A stretch of 64,000 nucleotides of DNA from Microbacterium sp. SLBN-146 (GTDB lineage: Bacteria; Actinomycetota; Actinomycetes; Actinomycetales; Microbacteriaceae): contig NZ_VFMR01000001.1 of NCBI RefSeq assembly GCF_006715145.1, positions 248,001 through 312,000 on the forward strand. The letters are read 5' to 3'. Shown piece after piece: positions 18,143 through 33,957 of this stretch. Each line of letters begins with the position of its first letter. Position 1 is the first letter of the stretch. Below the pieces are notes generated by a model, which saw only the letters and a list, made by a program, of their open reading frames with translations, did not search any database and was not told the DNA's origin. The position numbers were made by a program, and so were the translations under genes.

Positions 18143-18754
18143 ATGGCCTCCCTCTTGGCACGCCGGGCCCGCACCGTCGCCCTCGCCTCCGTCGCGCTGA
18201 TGCTCGCGGGCGGACTGACAGCCTGCGCCGGGGAGCCGGGAACGGCAGAGACCTCGGGCTGGACGATCTCGGGATCGACGGCGACGAGGACGCCCGACCC
18301 GACGGCATCCGCTTCGCCATCCGCGACCACGACCTCCGCCGAGCTTCCGACGGACTGCCGCGAGATTCTGAGCGAGGCCGTGCTCGCCGAGCTCGGCGAC
18401 ACCCCGCTCAACGACCCCGCATTCGCACCCAACGGCGTGCAACCGGGCGGGACGCTCATCTGCGTCTGGCGTGATCCGCAGACCGACACGACAGGGCTCG
18501 TCACGACGATTTCGCGGATGCTCCGCGGTCCGGCCCTGGACATGTTGAACACTCTCGCCGACGACGAGGGCTTCACGTGCTACACCCCCGACGACGGCAC
18601 GCGGTGCGAGAAGACGTGGCAGAACGAGACCTATCCCGTGACCGACGGACGCACGCTGTTCTGGCGCGACGACATCCTCATCGACACGCAGTACTCGAAC
18701 CTCGCGCCGGCCGGGTACACCGACGCGATCGTCGGGAAGCTGTTCGGTTCCTGA
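18143..18754 (+). CDS. Secreted lipoprotein with four conserved cysteines
   Basis: 203 residues. A type II signal peptide ends in the lipobox LTAC (GGLTACAGEPG), so the mature protein should be lipid-anchored on the outer face of the membrane. A Thr/Ser/Pro-rich spacer is followed by a globular domain whose cysteines lie in DCRE, CVWR, GFTCYT and RCEKTW. The convergent neighbour at 18767-19384 shows the same order of cysteines with similar flanking residues, so the two appear to be distant paralogues placed tail to tail. I do not recognise a named domain. The start lacks a ribosome site and is probably leaderless. Confidence 0.82.
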   Translation: MASLLARRARTVALASVALMLAGGLTACAGEPGTAETSGWTISGSTATRTPDPTASASPSATTTSAELPTDCREILSEAVLAELGDTPLNDPAFAPNGVQPGGTLICVWRDPQTDTTGLVTTISRMLRGPALDMLNTLADDEGFTCYTPDDGTRCEKTWQNETYPVTDGRTLFWRDDILIDTQYSNLAPAGYTDAIVGKLFGS

Positions 18755-18766
18755 CCCTGGGCGCGG

Positions 18767-19384
18767 TCAGGGCCAGATGAAGGTCGTGAGCCGGCCGCTG
18801 TAGTCGTCGGGTGACCAGCCGGTCGCGACGTTCGAGAGCCAGAGACCGTCCCGAAGGACGTGCGACTCGGTGTCGCTGCCGCGGGAGCGCGTGCACGTGA
18901 GCCCGGCATCGTCGTTCGTGCAGGAGAATCCCTGCGCCGCGAGGGATGCCTCGACGATCGGCCCGGAGTCGGCCGCGACGCTCATGAGGGCCGAGCTGAT
19001 CGATCCACCGGATCCCAGCGCCCAGGAGCAGCTCAGCCGGACCGTCGGCGCGAGCGCATCGAGCAGCTCGGGGGCAGCGATGGTCGGGCGCGTCGTCCCT
19101 TGCGACAGCAGGACGTCACCGTGCCAAATGAGCTCGGCCCACAACTGGTCGGGGTAGAGGTCGCGGCAGTCGAGAGTGCCGTCGACGGCGAGGACCTCGG
19201 CCGGGCTCGGCTCGTCGGCGGCTTCATCGGCAGCGACGGCGGTCGCCCGCAGACTGTCGCCGACCCACGCGACGGCGACGGGGATCATAGGCACCGCGAG
19301 CCACACGAGGGCTCCGACGACGGCGACGGAAAGGATGCCGACAGGGATCGCGAGCCACAGGCTCCGCCCGGCGATACGCGCCAT
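18767..19384 (-). CDS. Membrane-anchored paralogue of the adjacent lipoprotein
   Basis: 205 residues. One N-terminal helix (about 8-35) anchors an extracytoplasmic domain. The cysteines fall in LDCRDLYP, LSCSWALG, GFSCTND and LTCTRS, matching the Cys order and spacing of the lipoprotein encoded opposite. Anchoring differs: here a helix, there a lipid. I chose the second of two adjacent ATGs (19384, not 19387) because GGGAGG ends 5 nt before it but only 2 nt before the first. Only 12 bp separate the two convergent stops, so no terminator fits between them. Function unknown. Confidence 0.78.
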   Translation of the reverse strand: MARIAGRSLWLAIPVGILSVAVVGALVWLAVPMIPVAVAWVGDSLRATAVAADEAADEPSPAEVLAVDGTLDCRDLYPDQLWAELIWHGDVLLSQGTTRPTIAAPELLDALAPTVRLSCSWALGSGGSISSALMSVAADSGPIVEASLAAQGFSCTNDDAGLTCTRSRGSDTESHVLRDGLWLSNVATGWSPDDYSGRLTTFIWP

Positions 19385-19500
19385 CATGACCTCCCCTCGT
19401 CCACGCTAGACATGTCCTCCTCGCGAACCCTACCGGCACGCGGGGAACGCCGTGGTGCGCGGGGATCCTCCGTATTCGTCGGGAGCGCGCCCCCCGCAAC

Positions 19501-20724
19501 TTACGGCCAGTCGCCCGTGAGGTAGGCCTCGGCGGCGCGGTGGCGGAAGCGGTACTGCGTGCCGCGGCTGATGATGCCACGGACGGTGTCGAGGCGCTGA
19601 GACGTCGGGCCGGCGTCGGATGCTCTCTTCAAGCCCAGCTCTTTCGCGATCCGACTGAGTGTGCGCTCGTCTGGGGAAAGACCTGCCATGGCCTCGACGA
19701 ACTGGCGCTCCCGATCCGGAAGCCGCTGGAGAATCCGCTGGACGTGCGTTTCGGCTTCTGCACGCGCCGATTTCCAGCCCGCCTCGACGTGATCCAGAGT
19801 GATGATGTTGGTGCTCGCGGCATACCAGGCACGTTCGCCGGCGAGCTGGAACAGGAACGGCTCGCCGCAGCACAGCTCGATGATCCTGTCGACCGCATCG
19901 GGGGTCATGAACACCCGGCTCATCCCGCCGTCGCCGTCGGGGACCTCCCATCCATCGATCAGGAACGGCCGCAGCGCCGAGGCGAGATCCCCGTCGTCGA
20001 GCGCCTCAAGTGTGGTCGTCCGGAAGCGTCTCGCGAAGGTCGCTCCGGTGCGCCCTCCGGTCATGTCCGCAAACTCTGGCAGGCCCGTCAGATACACGGC
20101 GATCGGCAGCGCACGAGCGACCTGCACGCCGCCCGGAGCAGTCACGAGCTCCTCGTAGACGAGAGCGTCGCCCAGCGCGATGAGCAGCTGCGAGAGCGCG
20201 TCGTCGTTGGTGATGTTCTGCATTTCGTCGATGTGAATCAGAACGACGTTGCCCCTCTTGAGGGCGGCGCGGCCTACCTCGATGAGAAGCTCGGTGAGCA
20301 CGGTGTACGGCTCGGGTCCGGCCTGCTGTCGCAGGGTCAACGAGATTCCGGATGCCGCCACCGCCTGGACGCGCTCGAGGGCGTCCTTGATCTTCTCCTC
20401 GCGCGACGTGCTCAGGCCCGCTGCGCTGGCGAGCGTGAGGATGGCGGCCGCGACCAGCTTCAACGGGTCGGCCCCCGAGGGAATCCGTAGCTGCGGGGTG
20501 ACCCAGTCCCCCGCTTTCGCCGCTTCGCGCGCGATGCGGCGCACCAGGGTGGACTTCCCGAGGCCCGCTTCACCGAGAACGGTCCTGCCTCGTTCGGGGA
20601 GACCGGCGATGCGCCTCGGGCGCACCACATCGCGCCAGTCGCCGAGCTGCTCGGTGCGACCGGCCCACACCTCGGGCACCGTGTCCGACCCGGGGCTGAA
20701 GGGAGAGTTGAGGGCGGTGCGCAT
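19501..20724 (-). CDS. AAA/STAND-like ATPase under a double operator
   Basis: 407 residues. The P-loop is LGEAGLGKSTLVRR (about 50-60) and Walker B is VVLIHIDEMQNI (about 162-172). Later pieces include IAVYLTGLPEF (sensor-like) and a C-terminal region, RTLSRIAKELGLKRASD, that looks like a winged helix-turn-helix. The architecture recalls Orc/Cdc6-type or ExeA-like ATPases rather than a metabolic enzyme. It stands alone, 210 bp beyond the end of rpoC, with its own promoter. The ATG has no Shine-Dalgarno site but has TAAAGT ending 7 nt upstream, so the mRNA is probably leaderless. Two GATAANNTTATC sites cover the promoter. A DNA-linked or defence role is possible but unproven. Confidence 0.8.
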   Translation of the reverse strand: MRTALNSPFSPGSDTVPEVWAGRTEQLGDWRDVVRPRRIAGLPERGRTVLGEAGLGKSTLVRRIAREAAKAGDWVTPQLRIPSGADPLKLVAAAILTLASAAGLSTSREEKIKDALERVQAVAASGISLTLRQQAGPEPYTVLTELLIEVGRAALKRGNVVLIHIDEMQNITNDDALSQLLIALGDALVYEELVTAPGGVQVARALPIAVYLTGLPEFADMTGGRTGATFARRFRTTTLEALDDGDLASALRPFLIDGWEVPDGDGGMSRVFMTPDAVDRIIELCCGEPFLFQLAGERAWYAASTNIITLDHVEAGWKSARAEAETHVQRILQRLPDRERQFVEAMAGLSPDERTLSRIAKELGLKRASDAGPTSQRLDTVRGIISRGTQYRFRHRAAEAYLTGDWP

Positions 20725-20727
20725 TTC

Positions 20728-20767
20728 GATAACTTTATCAATGGATCGGAGTGTCGATAAAGTTATC
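20728..20767. promoter_or_regulatory. Two identical-core operators over the ATPase promoter
   Basis: GATAACTTTATC (20728-20739) and GATAAAGTTATC (20756-20767) are exact reverse complements of each other, and each is itself a GATAA-NN-TTATC pseudo-palindrome. Their starts are 28 bp apart. On the minus strand the nearer site contains the TAAAGT -10 (20732-20737) of the leaderless ATPase gene, and the farther site lies at the -35 position. A dimeric regulator bound here would block both promoter elements. It is one of the most AT-rich patches of the window. Confidence 0.65.
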
Positions 20768-20781
20768 AGCTTCCCGGAACG

Positions 20782-20816
20782 CCGAAGGCCCCCGAGCAGA
20801 TGCCGGGGGCCTTCGG
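20782..20816. terminator. Strong stem-loop downstream of rpoC
   Basis: A perfect 13-bp stem (20782-20794 with 20804-20816, core GAAGGCCCCCG) with a 9-nt loop lies about 120 bp past the rpoC stop. No T-run follows on either strand, which is common for actinobacterial terminators. It probably ends rpoBC transcription and, being symmetric, also insulates the ATPase promoter region. Confidence 0.75.
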
Positions 20817-20882
20817 TCGTGATCGGATCGGGGTGCGAATCGGGCGGAGATCTCGGTACGCCCGCTGCGCGGGCTACTCGAT

Positions 20883-20935
20883 CTAGACCCGACTCGCGTC
20901 AACGCGCGCTACGCGCGCATTGACCCGAGTCGCGT

Positions 20936-20939
<4 letters not shown>
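20883..20939. repeat. Large imperfect palindrome spanning the rpoC stop codon
   Basis: Arms of 20 bp (20883-20902 and 20920-20939) match as an inverted repeat with two mismatches, both beginning or ending with CTAG. The 17-nt centre holds a second small hairpin (CGCGCG-CTA-CGCGCG). The right arm contains the rpoC stop codon (20936-20938), so the rpoC mRNA must fold this hairpin across its own termination codon. Confidence 0.75.
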
Positions 20940-24808
<3,869 letters not shown>

Positions 24809-24849
24809 TGATTCTCCTGTGTCGGAATTCTGTCGCTGAGTGGCCGGAG

Positions 24850-28347
<3,498 letters not shown>

Positions 28348-28521
28348 GGGGATAACCTCCGTAGACCCGAGGGGCCTGTTTCCTTGTCGTCAGGTGGAGT
28401 GCTCCGCCACTTCCCCGAAAGTCCGGCGCCGCACTCCGCATCGCACCGAAGGGCGACAGGGGGGCACGCGGGCACAGCCGACCACCATATGAAGGCAGGG
28501 GGAATCGAAGCGCAACTACCG

Positions 28522-28550
28522 ACTATACGTCGTAAATCTCGCTGTGTCCA
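28522..28550 (-). promoter_or_regulatory. rpoB promoter
   Basis: On the minus strand, TGGACA (28550-28545) and TATAGT (28527-28522) are separated by 17 bp, a near-consensus vegetative promoter. Transcription should begin near 28515 and give a leader of about 165 nt before the TTG start. Confidence 0.75.
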
Positions 28551-28559
28551 GTCTGATTC

Positions 28560-28588
28560 TTGACGAGTCCGTGTCGCTGCGGTATAAC
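28560..28588 (+). promoter_or_regulatory. Promoter of the DUF4062 STAND genes
   Basis: TTGACG (28560-28565), 17 bp, TATAAC (28583-28588): an almost perfect vegetative promoter. Its -35 lies only 9 bp from the -35 of the divergent rpoB promoter. Expected start is near 28595, leaving a leader of about 60 nt. The spacer 28348-28649 holds nothing else that I can identify. Confidence 0.8.
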
Positions 28589-28658
28589 CGCGAGACTCGC
28601 ACGGGAATTCCGCGGCATCCCGTGGAATCTTCGCGCGTGTCGGGCCAAGATGTGGGAC

Positions 28659-31292
28659 ATGACTGGGGATCACAGCCCCGTGATTCGCACGCCTGACCAG
28701 CGGATCCGGGTGTTCGTGAGTTCGACGCTGCATGAGCTCGCGGCTGAGCGGCGCGCCGTTCGGGCCGCCGTCGAGCGCCTGCGCATGGCACCCGTCATGT
28801 TCGAGCTCGGTGCGCGGCCGCATCCGCCGCGCGACCTCTACCGCTCGTATCTCGAGCAGAGCGACGTCTTCGTCGGCATCTACGGAGGCAGCTACGGGTG
28901 GGTGGCGCCGGGCGAGGAGATCTCCGGGCTCGAAGACGAGTACCGTCTCGCCCCCGCGACGATGCCGAAGCTCATCTATGTAAAGAGTGCGAAGGAGCGC
29001 GACGACAGACTCACGGCGCTCATCGCCCGCATCCAGCGGGACGACACGGCGGCCTATCTGCACTTCCACTCGGAGGACGACCTGGAAGAGCAGGTGGCGA
29101 ACGACCTCGCGACGCTCCTCGCGGATCGCTTCGACGACGCCCGCACCGTCGCGGGCGCTGCCGCCGATGTCGCCGTGCCGCCGCTCGCCGCGCGGGTCCC
29201 CGTGCCGTACACGACCACGATCGGGCGCGACGAGGACATCGCGGCCGTGCGCGGGATGCTCGGGGGCGGCGTCGATCGCGTCGTCAGCCTCATCGGTCCC
29301 GGTGGCATCGGCAAGAGCCGACTGGCGATCGAGACGGCCCTCGCCGCAGATGACCTCTTTCCCGACGGGACGTACTTCGTCCCGCTCGAAGGCGTCCTCG
29401 AGCCGGGACTCCTCCTTCCCACCCTCTCTTTCGCGCTCGGGATACGGGACAACGGCGAAGCTGCACTGGAAGAGCGGATCGCGCTCGCGCTCGCCGATCG
29501 GCGCGTGCTCATCGTTCTCGACAACTTCGAGCAGCTCGTGGCGGCAGCCCCCGTCCTCGTCCGCCTCTACACCGTCGCGCCGACGGCGATGTTCCTCGTG
29601 ACGAGCCGCATCGTGCTGCACATCCGCGGGGAGCGCGTCTACGAGGTCCCGTCCCTCGCGACCCCCGTCGGAGAGAGCGCTGCGAGCCTCGACAGCGGCA
29701 CCCGCACCCCCGCCGTCGCGCTGTTCGTCGATCGCGCGCGAGCCCTCAAGCCCGACTTCGACGTCACCCCCGCCAATGCCCGGGACCTCGCCGACATCTG
29801 CCGACGCCTGGAGGGCATGCCGCTCGCGATCGAACTCGCCGCCGCCAAGGTGAGGATCCTGGCCCCCGCAGGCATCGCCGACCGGCTCAGCAAGAGCCTC
29901 CCGCTCCTCTCGGCATCCGTGCGCGATCTGCCGGAGCGGCACCGCACGATGCGGGCGACGATCGACTGGAGCGTGAGCCTTCTTCCCGAGGTGCAGCGCG
30001 ATCTGCTCGAAGACCTCGGCGTCTTCGCGACGAGGTTCACCCTCGATGCCGTGGAGGCCCTGGCGAAAGGGCGCTCGTGGGAGGGCAATACCCTCGATGC
30101 GCTCACGGCCCTCGTCGACGGTTCGCTCGTGAAGCAGACCGAGCTCGGTCGCCGCTCGGTCTTCTCGCTGCTCGCCGTCGTCCGCGAGTACGCCCTGGAA
30201 CGCCTCAAGGCGCGTGGCGACGCCGATCGCGCCCGCGCCGCCCACGCCGACTACTACCGCGACCTCGTGCTGCGCCTCGCCCCGGGCCTCGGCGGCAAGG
30301 GCCAGGCGGATGCCGTCCTGCAGCTCGGCCTCGAACTGCCGAACCTCCGCGCGGCCGTCCGGCATCTCGTCTACATGAACCGTCTCGACGACGCCGGCGA
30401 GTTCGCGTGGCGGCTCCTCATCTACTGGTGGATCTCGGGCTTCTTCGCCGAAGTGCGCCTGTGGATGCTCGAGCTCCTCGAGAAGCAGCACTCCCACCCC
30501 ATCACTCAGCACACGCGGGCCGTCGCGTGGTTCCTCGCGCTGTGGGGCGAGATGTGGCAGCGGCCGAGCGAACAGGTCGTCGCGGGACTCGGAGAGTGCG
30601 TGCGACTCTTCGCCGAGGCGGGTGACGCCGATGCGGCCGCCATGGCACTCGCCGCCCGCGCGACGGCGCGCGTGCAGTTGCAGGATCCGGATGCCGCGAA
30701 GGCCGAGGCCGAACTGCGCGACGCCGTGACCCGCCTGCGCGAATTGGGCAATGGATGGGCGGAGGCGATCACCGAGGTGTCGCTCGGTCGACTGGCGTGG
30801 TTCCGCGACTCGACGGCCGAAGCGCTCGCGCACTTCGATCGGGCGGCCGAGATCGCCGAGGCCCGCGAGGACCTCTTCACCCGATCCGTCGCCGGCAACC
30901 TGCGCTCGCGCCTCAACTTCCAGCTCGGCCACATCGATCTCGCCGAGACCGAATTCGTCGAGACCCTCCTGATCTCGGTCGGGCTGCACTACGAAGAGGG
31001 CCTCGCCTACGGGCTCGAAGGCATCTGCGCCGTCGCGGCTGCCCGGGGCGAGGCGTGGCGCGCCGCCGCGCTCGCCGTCGCGGCGGGCGTCATCCGCAGG
31101 CGGATCGGGATCTTCGACGTCGAGGCGTTCACGGTGCACACCCCCTATCTCGAGATCCTGCGCGGTCGGGATGCCGCGACCGTCGTGGCGGGCGAGGAGG
31201 CGGGCGCCGACCTGTCGATCGCGGAGGCCGTCCGCCTGGCGCTTCCTGACGAGGAATTCGCGCGCGTCTCCGACCTGGTGCGCCACTGGTGA
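28659..31292 (+). CDS. DUF4062-NTPase-TPR protein (STAND type), first of a tandem pair
   Basis: About 877 residues. Residues 10-110 are DUF4062, recognised by IRVFVSSTLHELAAER, DLYRSYLEQSDVFVGIYGG and SGLEDEYRLA. The NTPase core has a P-loop GPGGIGKSRLA (about 217-227) and Walker B RVLIVLDNFEQLV (about 288), followed by LVTSR, as in NB-ARC/COG3903 signalling ATPases. A winged-helix region contains LEDLGVFATRFTLDAVEAL. The C-terminal 350 residues are helical, TPR-like repeats. STAND proteins switch on by ATP-driven oligomerisation after ligand sensing, and DUF4062 is a known N-terminal domain in this class. ATGs at 28650 and 28659 are both possible; neither has a good ribosome site. The gene may be a regulator or a defence sensor. 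Confidence 0.88.
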   Translation: MTGDHSPVIRTPDQRIRVFVSSTLHELAAERRAVRAAVERLRMAPVMFELGARPHPPRDLYRSYLEQSDVFVGIYGGSYGWVAPGEEISGLEDEYRLAPATMPKLIYVKSAKERDDRLTALIARIQRDDTAAYLHFHSEDDLEEQVANDLATLLADRFDDARTVAGAAADVAVPPLAARVPVPYTTTIGRDEDIAAVRGMLGGGVDRVVSLIGPGGIGKSRLAIETALAADDLFPDGTYFVPLEGVLEPGLLLPTLSFALGIRDNGEAALEERIALALADRRVLIVLDNFEQLVAAAPVLVRLYTVAPTAMFLVTSRIVLHIRGERVYEVPSLATPVGESAASLDSGTRTPAVALFVDRARALKPDFDVTPANARDLADICRRLEGMPLAIELAAAKVRILAPAGIADRLSKSLPLLSASVRDLPERHRTMRATIDWSVSLLPEVQRDLLEDLGVFATRFTLDAVEALAKGRSWEGNTLDALTALVDGSLVKQTELGRRSVFSLLAVVREYALERLKARGDADRARAAHADYYRDLVLRLAPGLGGKGQADAVLQLGLELPNLRAAVRHLVYMNRLDDAGEFAWRLLIYWWISGFFAEVRLWMLELLEKQHSHPITQHTRAVAWFLALWGEMWQRPSEQVVAGLGECVRLFAEAGDADAAAMALAARATARVQLQDPDAAKAEAELRDAVTRLRELGNGWAEAITEVSLGRLAWFRDSTAEALAHFDRAAEIAEAREDLFTRSVAGNLRSRLNFQLGHIDLAETEFVETLLISVGLHYEEGLAYGLEGICAVAAARGEAWRAAALAVAAGVIRRRIGIFDVEAFTVHTPYLEILRGRDAATVVAGEEAGADLSIAEAVRLALPDEEFARVSDLVRHW

Positions 31293-31329
31293 TCGGGATG
31301 GTTGACGCGATGCGCGGCGTGGCCTCACG

Positions 31330-33954
31330 ATGAGCGGCATGACGACGGGGGTGAAGCTGACGGCTGCCACGATCCGGACACCGGATCAGCGCATCCGGGT
31401 CTTCGTGAGTTCGACGCTGCGTGAGCTCGCCGACGAGCGCCTCGCGGTCCGGCGGGCGATCGAGCGGCTGAGGATGGCCCCCGTGATGTTCGAACTCGGG
31501 GCCCGTCCGCATCCGCCGCGCGACCTGTACCGCTCGTATCTCGAGCAGAGCGACGTGTTCGTCGGCATCTACGGCGCCAGCTACGGATGGGTCGCTCCCC
31601 AGGAGAGCATCTCGGGACTCGAAGACGAGTACCGCCTGACCCCCCGCTCGATGCCTCGCCTCATGTACATCAAGTCGGGCGTCGACCGCGACGCGCGGCT
31701 CGACGAACTCATCACACGCATCCAGGCCGACGACACGGCGTCGTACAAGACGTACGAGACCCCCGCCGAACTCGAGGAACTCGTCATGTCGGACCTCGCG
31801 ATCCTCCTCGCCGAGCGGTTCGACGCGGCGCAGGATACCGCCGCTACGGTGATCACGGCGCCGGTCGCGACGACTCCCCCGCCTTTCACTCCCCTCATCG
31901 GGCGAGACGACGCGATCGCACACGTCCGCGACATGCTCGCGGCGGCCGATTCCCGGCTCGTGACCCTCGTGGGGCCGGGCGGAATCGGCAAGAGCCGCCT
32001 GGCGATCGCCGTGGCCGGCGAGACAGCCGACCTCTTCCCCGGCGGATCGGTCTTCGTGCCGTTGGAGAACGTGGTCGAGTCCGCGCTGCTGCTCCCCACG
32101 ATCGGCTACGCCCTGGGCGTGCGCGACGCGGGCGACCTCCCCCTGGAGGAACGACTGCGGATCGCGCTCGCGGGCCGCCGCGTGCTCATCATCCTCGACA
32201 ACTTCGAGCAGCTCGTCGACTCCGCCGCCACCCTCGTGTCGCTCTACTCCCTCGCGCCCGAAGCGGTGTTCCTCGTCACGAGCCGCACGGTGCTGCGGGT
32301 CCGTGGCGAGCGCGTGTTCGACGTTCCCCCGCTCGCGACGGCCGACCCGGCAGCCCCGGACTCCGTGCGGCGCGCACTGGACTCGCCCGCCGTCGCGCTC
32401 CTCTCGGCCCGGGCGCGAGCCGTCAAGCCCGACTTCGAGGTCACCGACGCCAATGCGGCAAACGTCGTGGCGATCTGCCGCACGCTCGAGGGCATCCCGC
32501 TGTCGATCGAGCTGACGGCAGCGCGGCTGCGGGTGCTCACCCCTGCCGACATCCTGCAGCGACTCGAGCACCAGCTGCCGCTGCTCGTCGCCTCCGCCCG
32601 CGACCTGCCCGACCGGCAACGGACCCTCCGCTCGACGATCGAATGGTCGATGAACCTGCTCGACGAAGCCGACCGGCGGATGCTCCGCGATCTCGCGGTG
32701 TTCGCACCGGGATTCACGCTCTCCTCGGTGGAGGAGTTCGCCGCGCGTCGCTCCTGGGACCTCGACACCCTCGACGGGATCGAGCGGCTCGTAGACTCCT
32801 CTCTCCTACGGCAGGAGGACCTCGACGGCGAAGTGGTGTTCTCGATGCTCGTGACGGTCCGCGAGTTCGGCGTCGAGCTGCTGAAGCGCGACGACGAGGA
32901 GCGGTCCGCGCGCGACGCGCATGCCGCCCTCTTCTCGGCGCTGGCGTCCTCCGATGGTCTCGACGGATTCAGTGCGCGTGTCGCCGCCGTCGCGCGACTG
33001 AACGTCGAGCGGGGGAATCTCCGCGCCGCCCTGCGACACCTGGCATCCGTGGGCGCGCACGACACCGCCGCGGACATGGCGTGGCGGCTCTTCCTGTACT
33101 GGTGGGTCGGTGGATACCTCGCCGAAGTCGCGCTGTGGCTGGAGGGGCTCCTCGCGGCGCCGGATGGCCTGTCGCCGCGGTCGCGCTCGATCGCCGTCTT
33201 CTTCGTGGGCTGGCGCGACGTCTGGGTGGAACCGACGCATGACCTCGCGGCCGTGCTCTTGCGCGCTGCCGACGGCTTCGCGGAGGCGGACGACGCCCTC
33301 GGCGTCGCGATGGTGACAGCGACGGCGGGCTTGGCCGAAGCCGTCACGCCCGACCCGGACATCCCCTGGGCGACCAGGTGGCTCCGAGAAGGCGCGGAGC
33401 GCTTCAATTCCCTCGGCGCGGGCTGGGGCGAATCACTCGCGCAGGTCGCCTTGGGCCGCATCGCACTTCTGACGGACGACCTCGAGGCGGCGACCGAGTG
33501 CTTCCGCCACGCTGCGGCAGCGTCGCAAACGTGCGGCGACGACTTCACCGGCACGATCGCGAGGCACCATCTCGCCCGCGTCCTCCTCGCACGCGGACAG
33601 TGCGACGAGGCCTGCGATCTGTTCTCCACTGCGATTCGAGGGTCACTGCAGCTCCGGCATGACGAGGGAGTCGCCTACGGGCTCGAGGGGATCTCCGCGA
33701 TCGCTTCCGTGCGCGGAGATCTCCGCACGGCCGCCGTCCTCACGGGTGCCGCCGAGTCGATCCGGCGCAGGGTGGCCGTCTTCGACGTCCCTGCGTTCAT
33801 CTTCCACACCCGCTACCTCCAGGAGGCGATCGAGGGAGCGGGACCGGCAGCAGTCACGACCGCCGAAGACGACACGGCGCGGGGCCGCGAGATGGGCACA
33901 GCGGAAGCCGCTCGCATCGCCCTCGATGCCGCACGGGCGCTGCGGTCGGCGTAG
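31330..33954 (+). CDS. DUF4062-NTPase-TPR protein (STAND type), second of the tandem pair
   Basis: 874 residues, the same architecture as the gene 37 bp upstream and nearly the same length. DUF4062 carries IRVFVSSTLRELADERLA and DVFVGIYGASYGWVAPQE, the P-loop is GPGGIGKSRLA, and Walker B is RVLIILDNFEQLV. The N-terminal 110 residues are the most conserved between the copies. The TPR-like C-terminal halves have diverged more, which suggests that the two sense different ligands but signal alike. The short gap and lack of a second promoter suggest one transcript. The stop lies only 3 bp from the stop of the convergent oxoprolinase gene, with no terminator between them. Confidence 0.88.
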   Translation: MSGMTTGVKLTAATIRTPDQRIRVFVSSTLRELADERLAVRRAIERLRMAPVMFELGARPHPPRDLYRSYLEQSDVFVGIYGASYGWVAPQESISGLEDEYRLTPRSMPRLMYIKSGVDRDARLDELITRIQADDTASYKTYETPAELEELVMSDLAILLAERFDAAQDTAATVITAPVATTPPPFTPLIGRDDAIAHVRDMLAAADSRLVTLVGPGGIGKSRLAIAVAGETADLFPGGSVFVPLENVVESALLLPTIGYALGVRDAGDLPLEERLRIALAGRRVLIILDNFEQLVDSAATLVSLYSLAPEAVFLVTSRTVLRVRGERVFDVPPLATADPAAPDSVRRALDSPAVALLSARARAVKPDFEVTDANAANVVAICRTLEGIPLSIELTAARLRVLTPADILQRLEHQLPLLVASARDLPDRQRTLRSTIEWSMNLLDEADRRMLRDLAVFAPGFTLSSVEEFAARRSWDLDTLDGIERLVDSSLLRQEDLDGEVVFSMLVTVREFGVELLKRDDEERSARDAHAALFSALASSDGLDGFSARVAAVARLNVERGNLRAALRHLASVGAHDTAADMAWRLFLYWWVGGYLAEVALWLEGLLAAPDGLSPRSRSIAVFFVGWRDVWVEPTHDLAAVLLRAADGFAEADDALGVAMVTATAGLAEAVTPDPDIPWATRWLREGAERFNSLGAGWGESLAQVALGRIALLTDDLEAATECFRHAAAASQTCGDDFTGTIARHHLARVLLARGQCDEACDLFSTAIRGSLQLRHDEGVAYGLEGISAIASVRGDLRTAAVLTGAAESIRRRVAVFDVPAFIFHTRYLQEAIEGAGPAAVTTAEDDTARGREMGTAEAARIALDAARALRSA

Positions 33955-33957
33955 GCG

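Noticed and set aside
19501..20724. Calling the orphan ATPase a transposition protein (TniB/IstB type)
   Set aside because: No transposase, terminal repeats or target-site duplication is visible nearby; the P-loop and IDEMQ motifs alone do not justify it.
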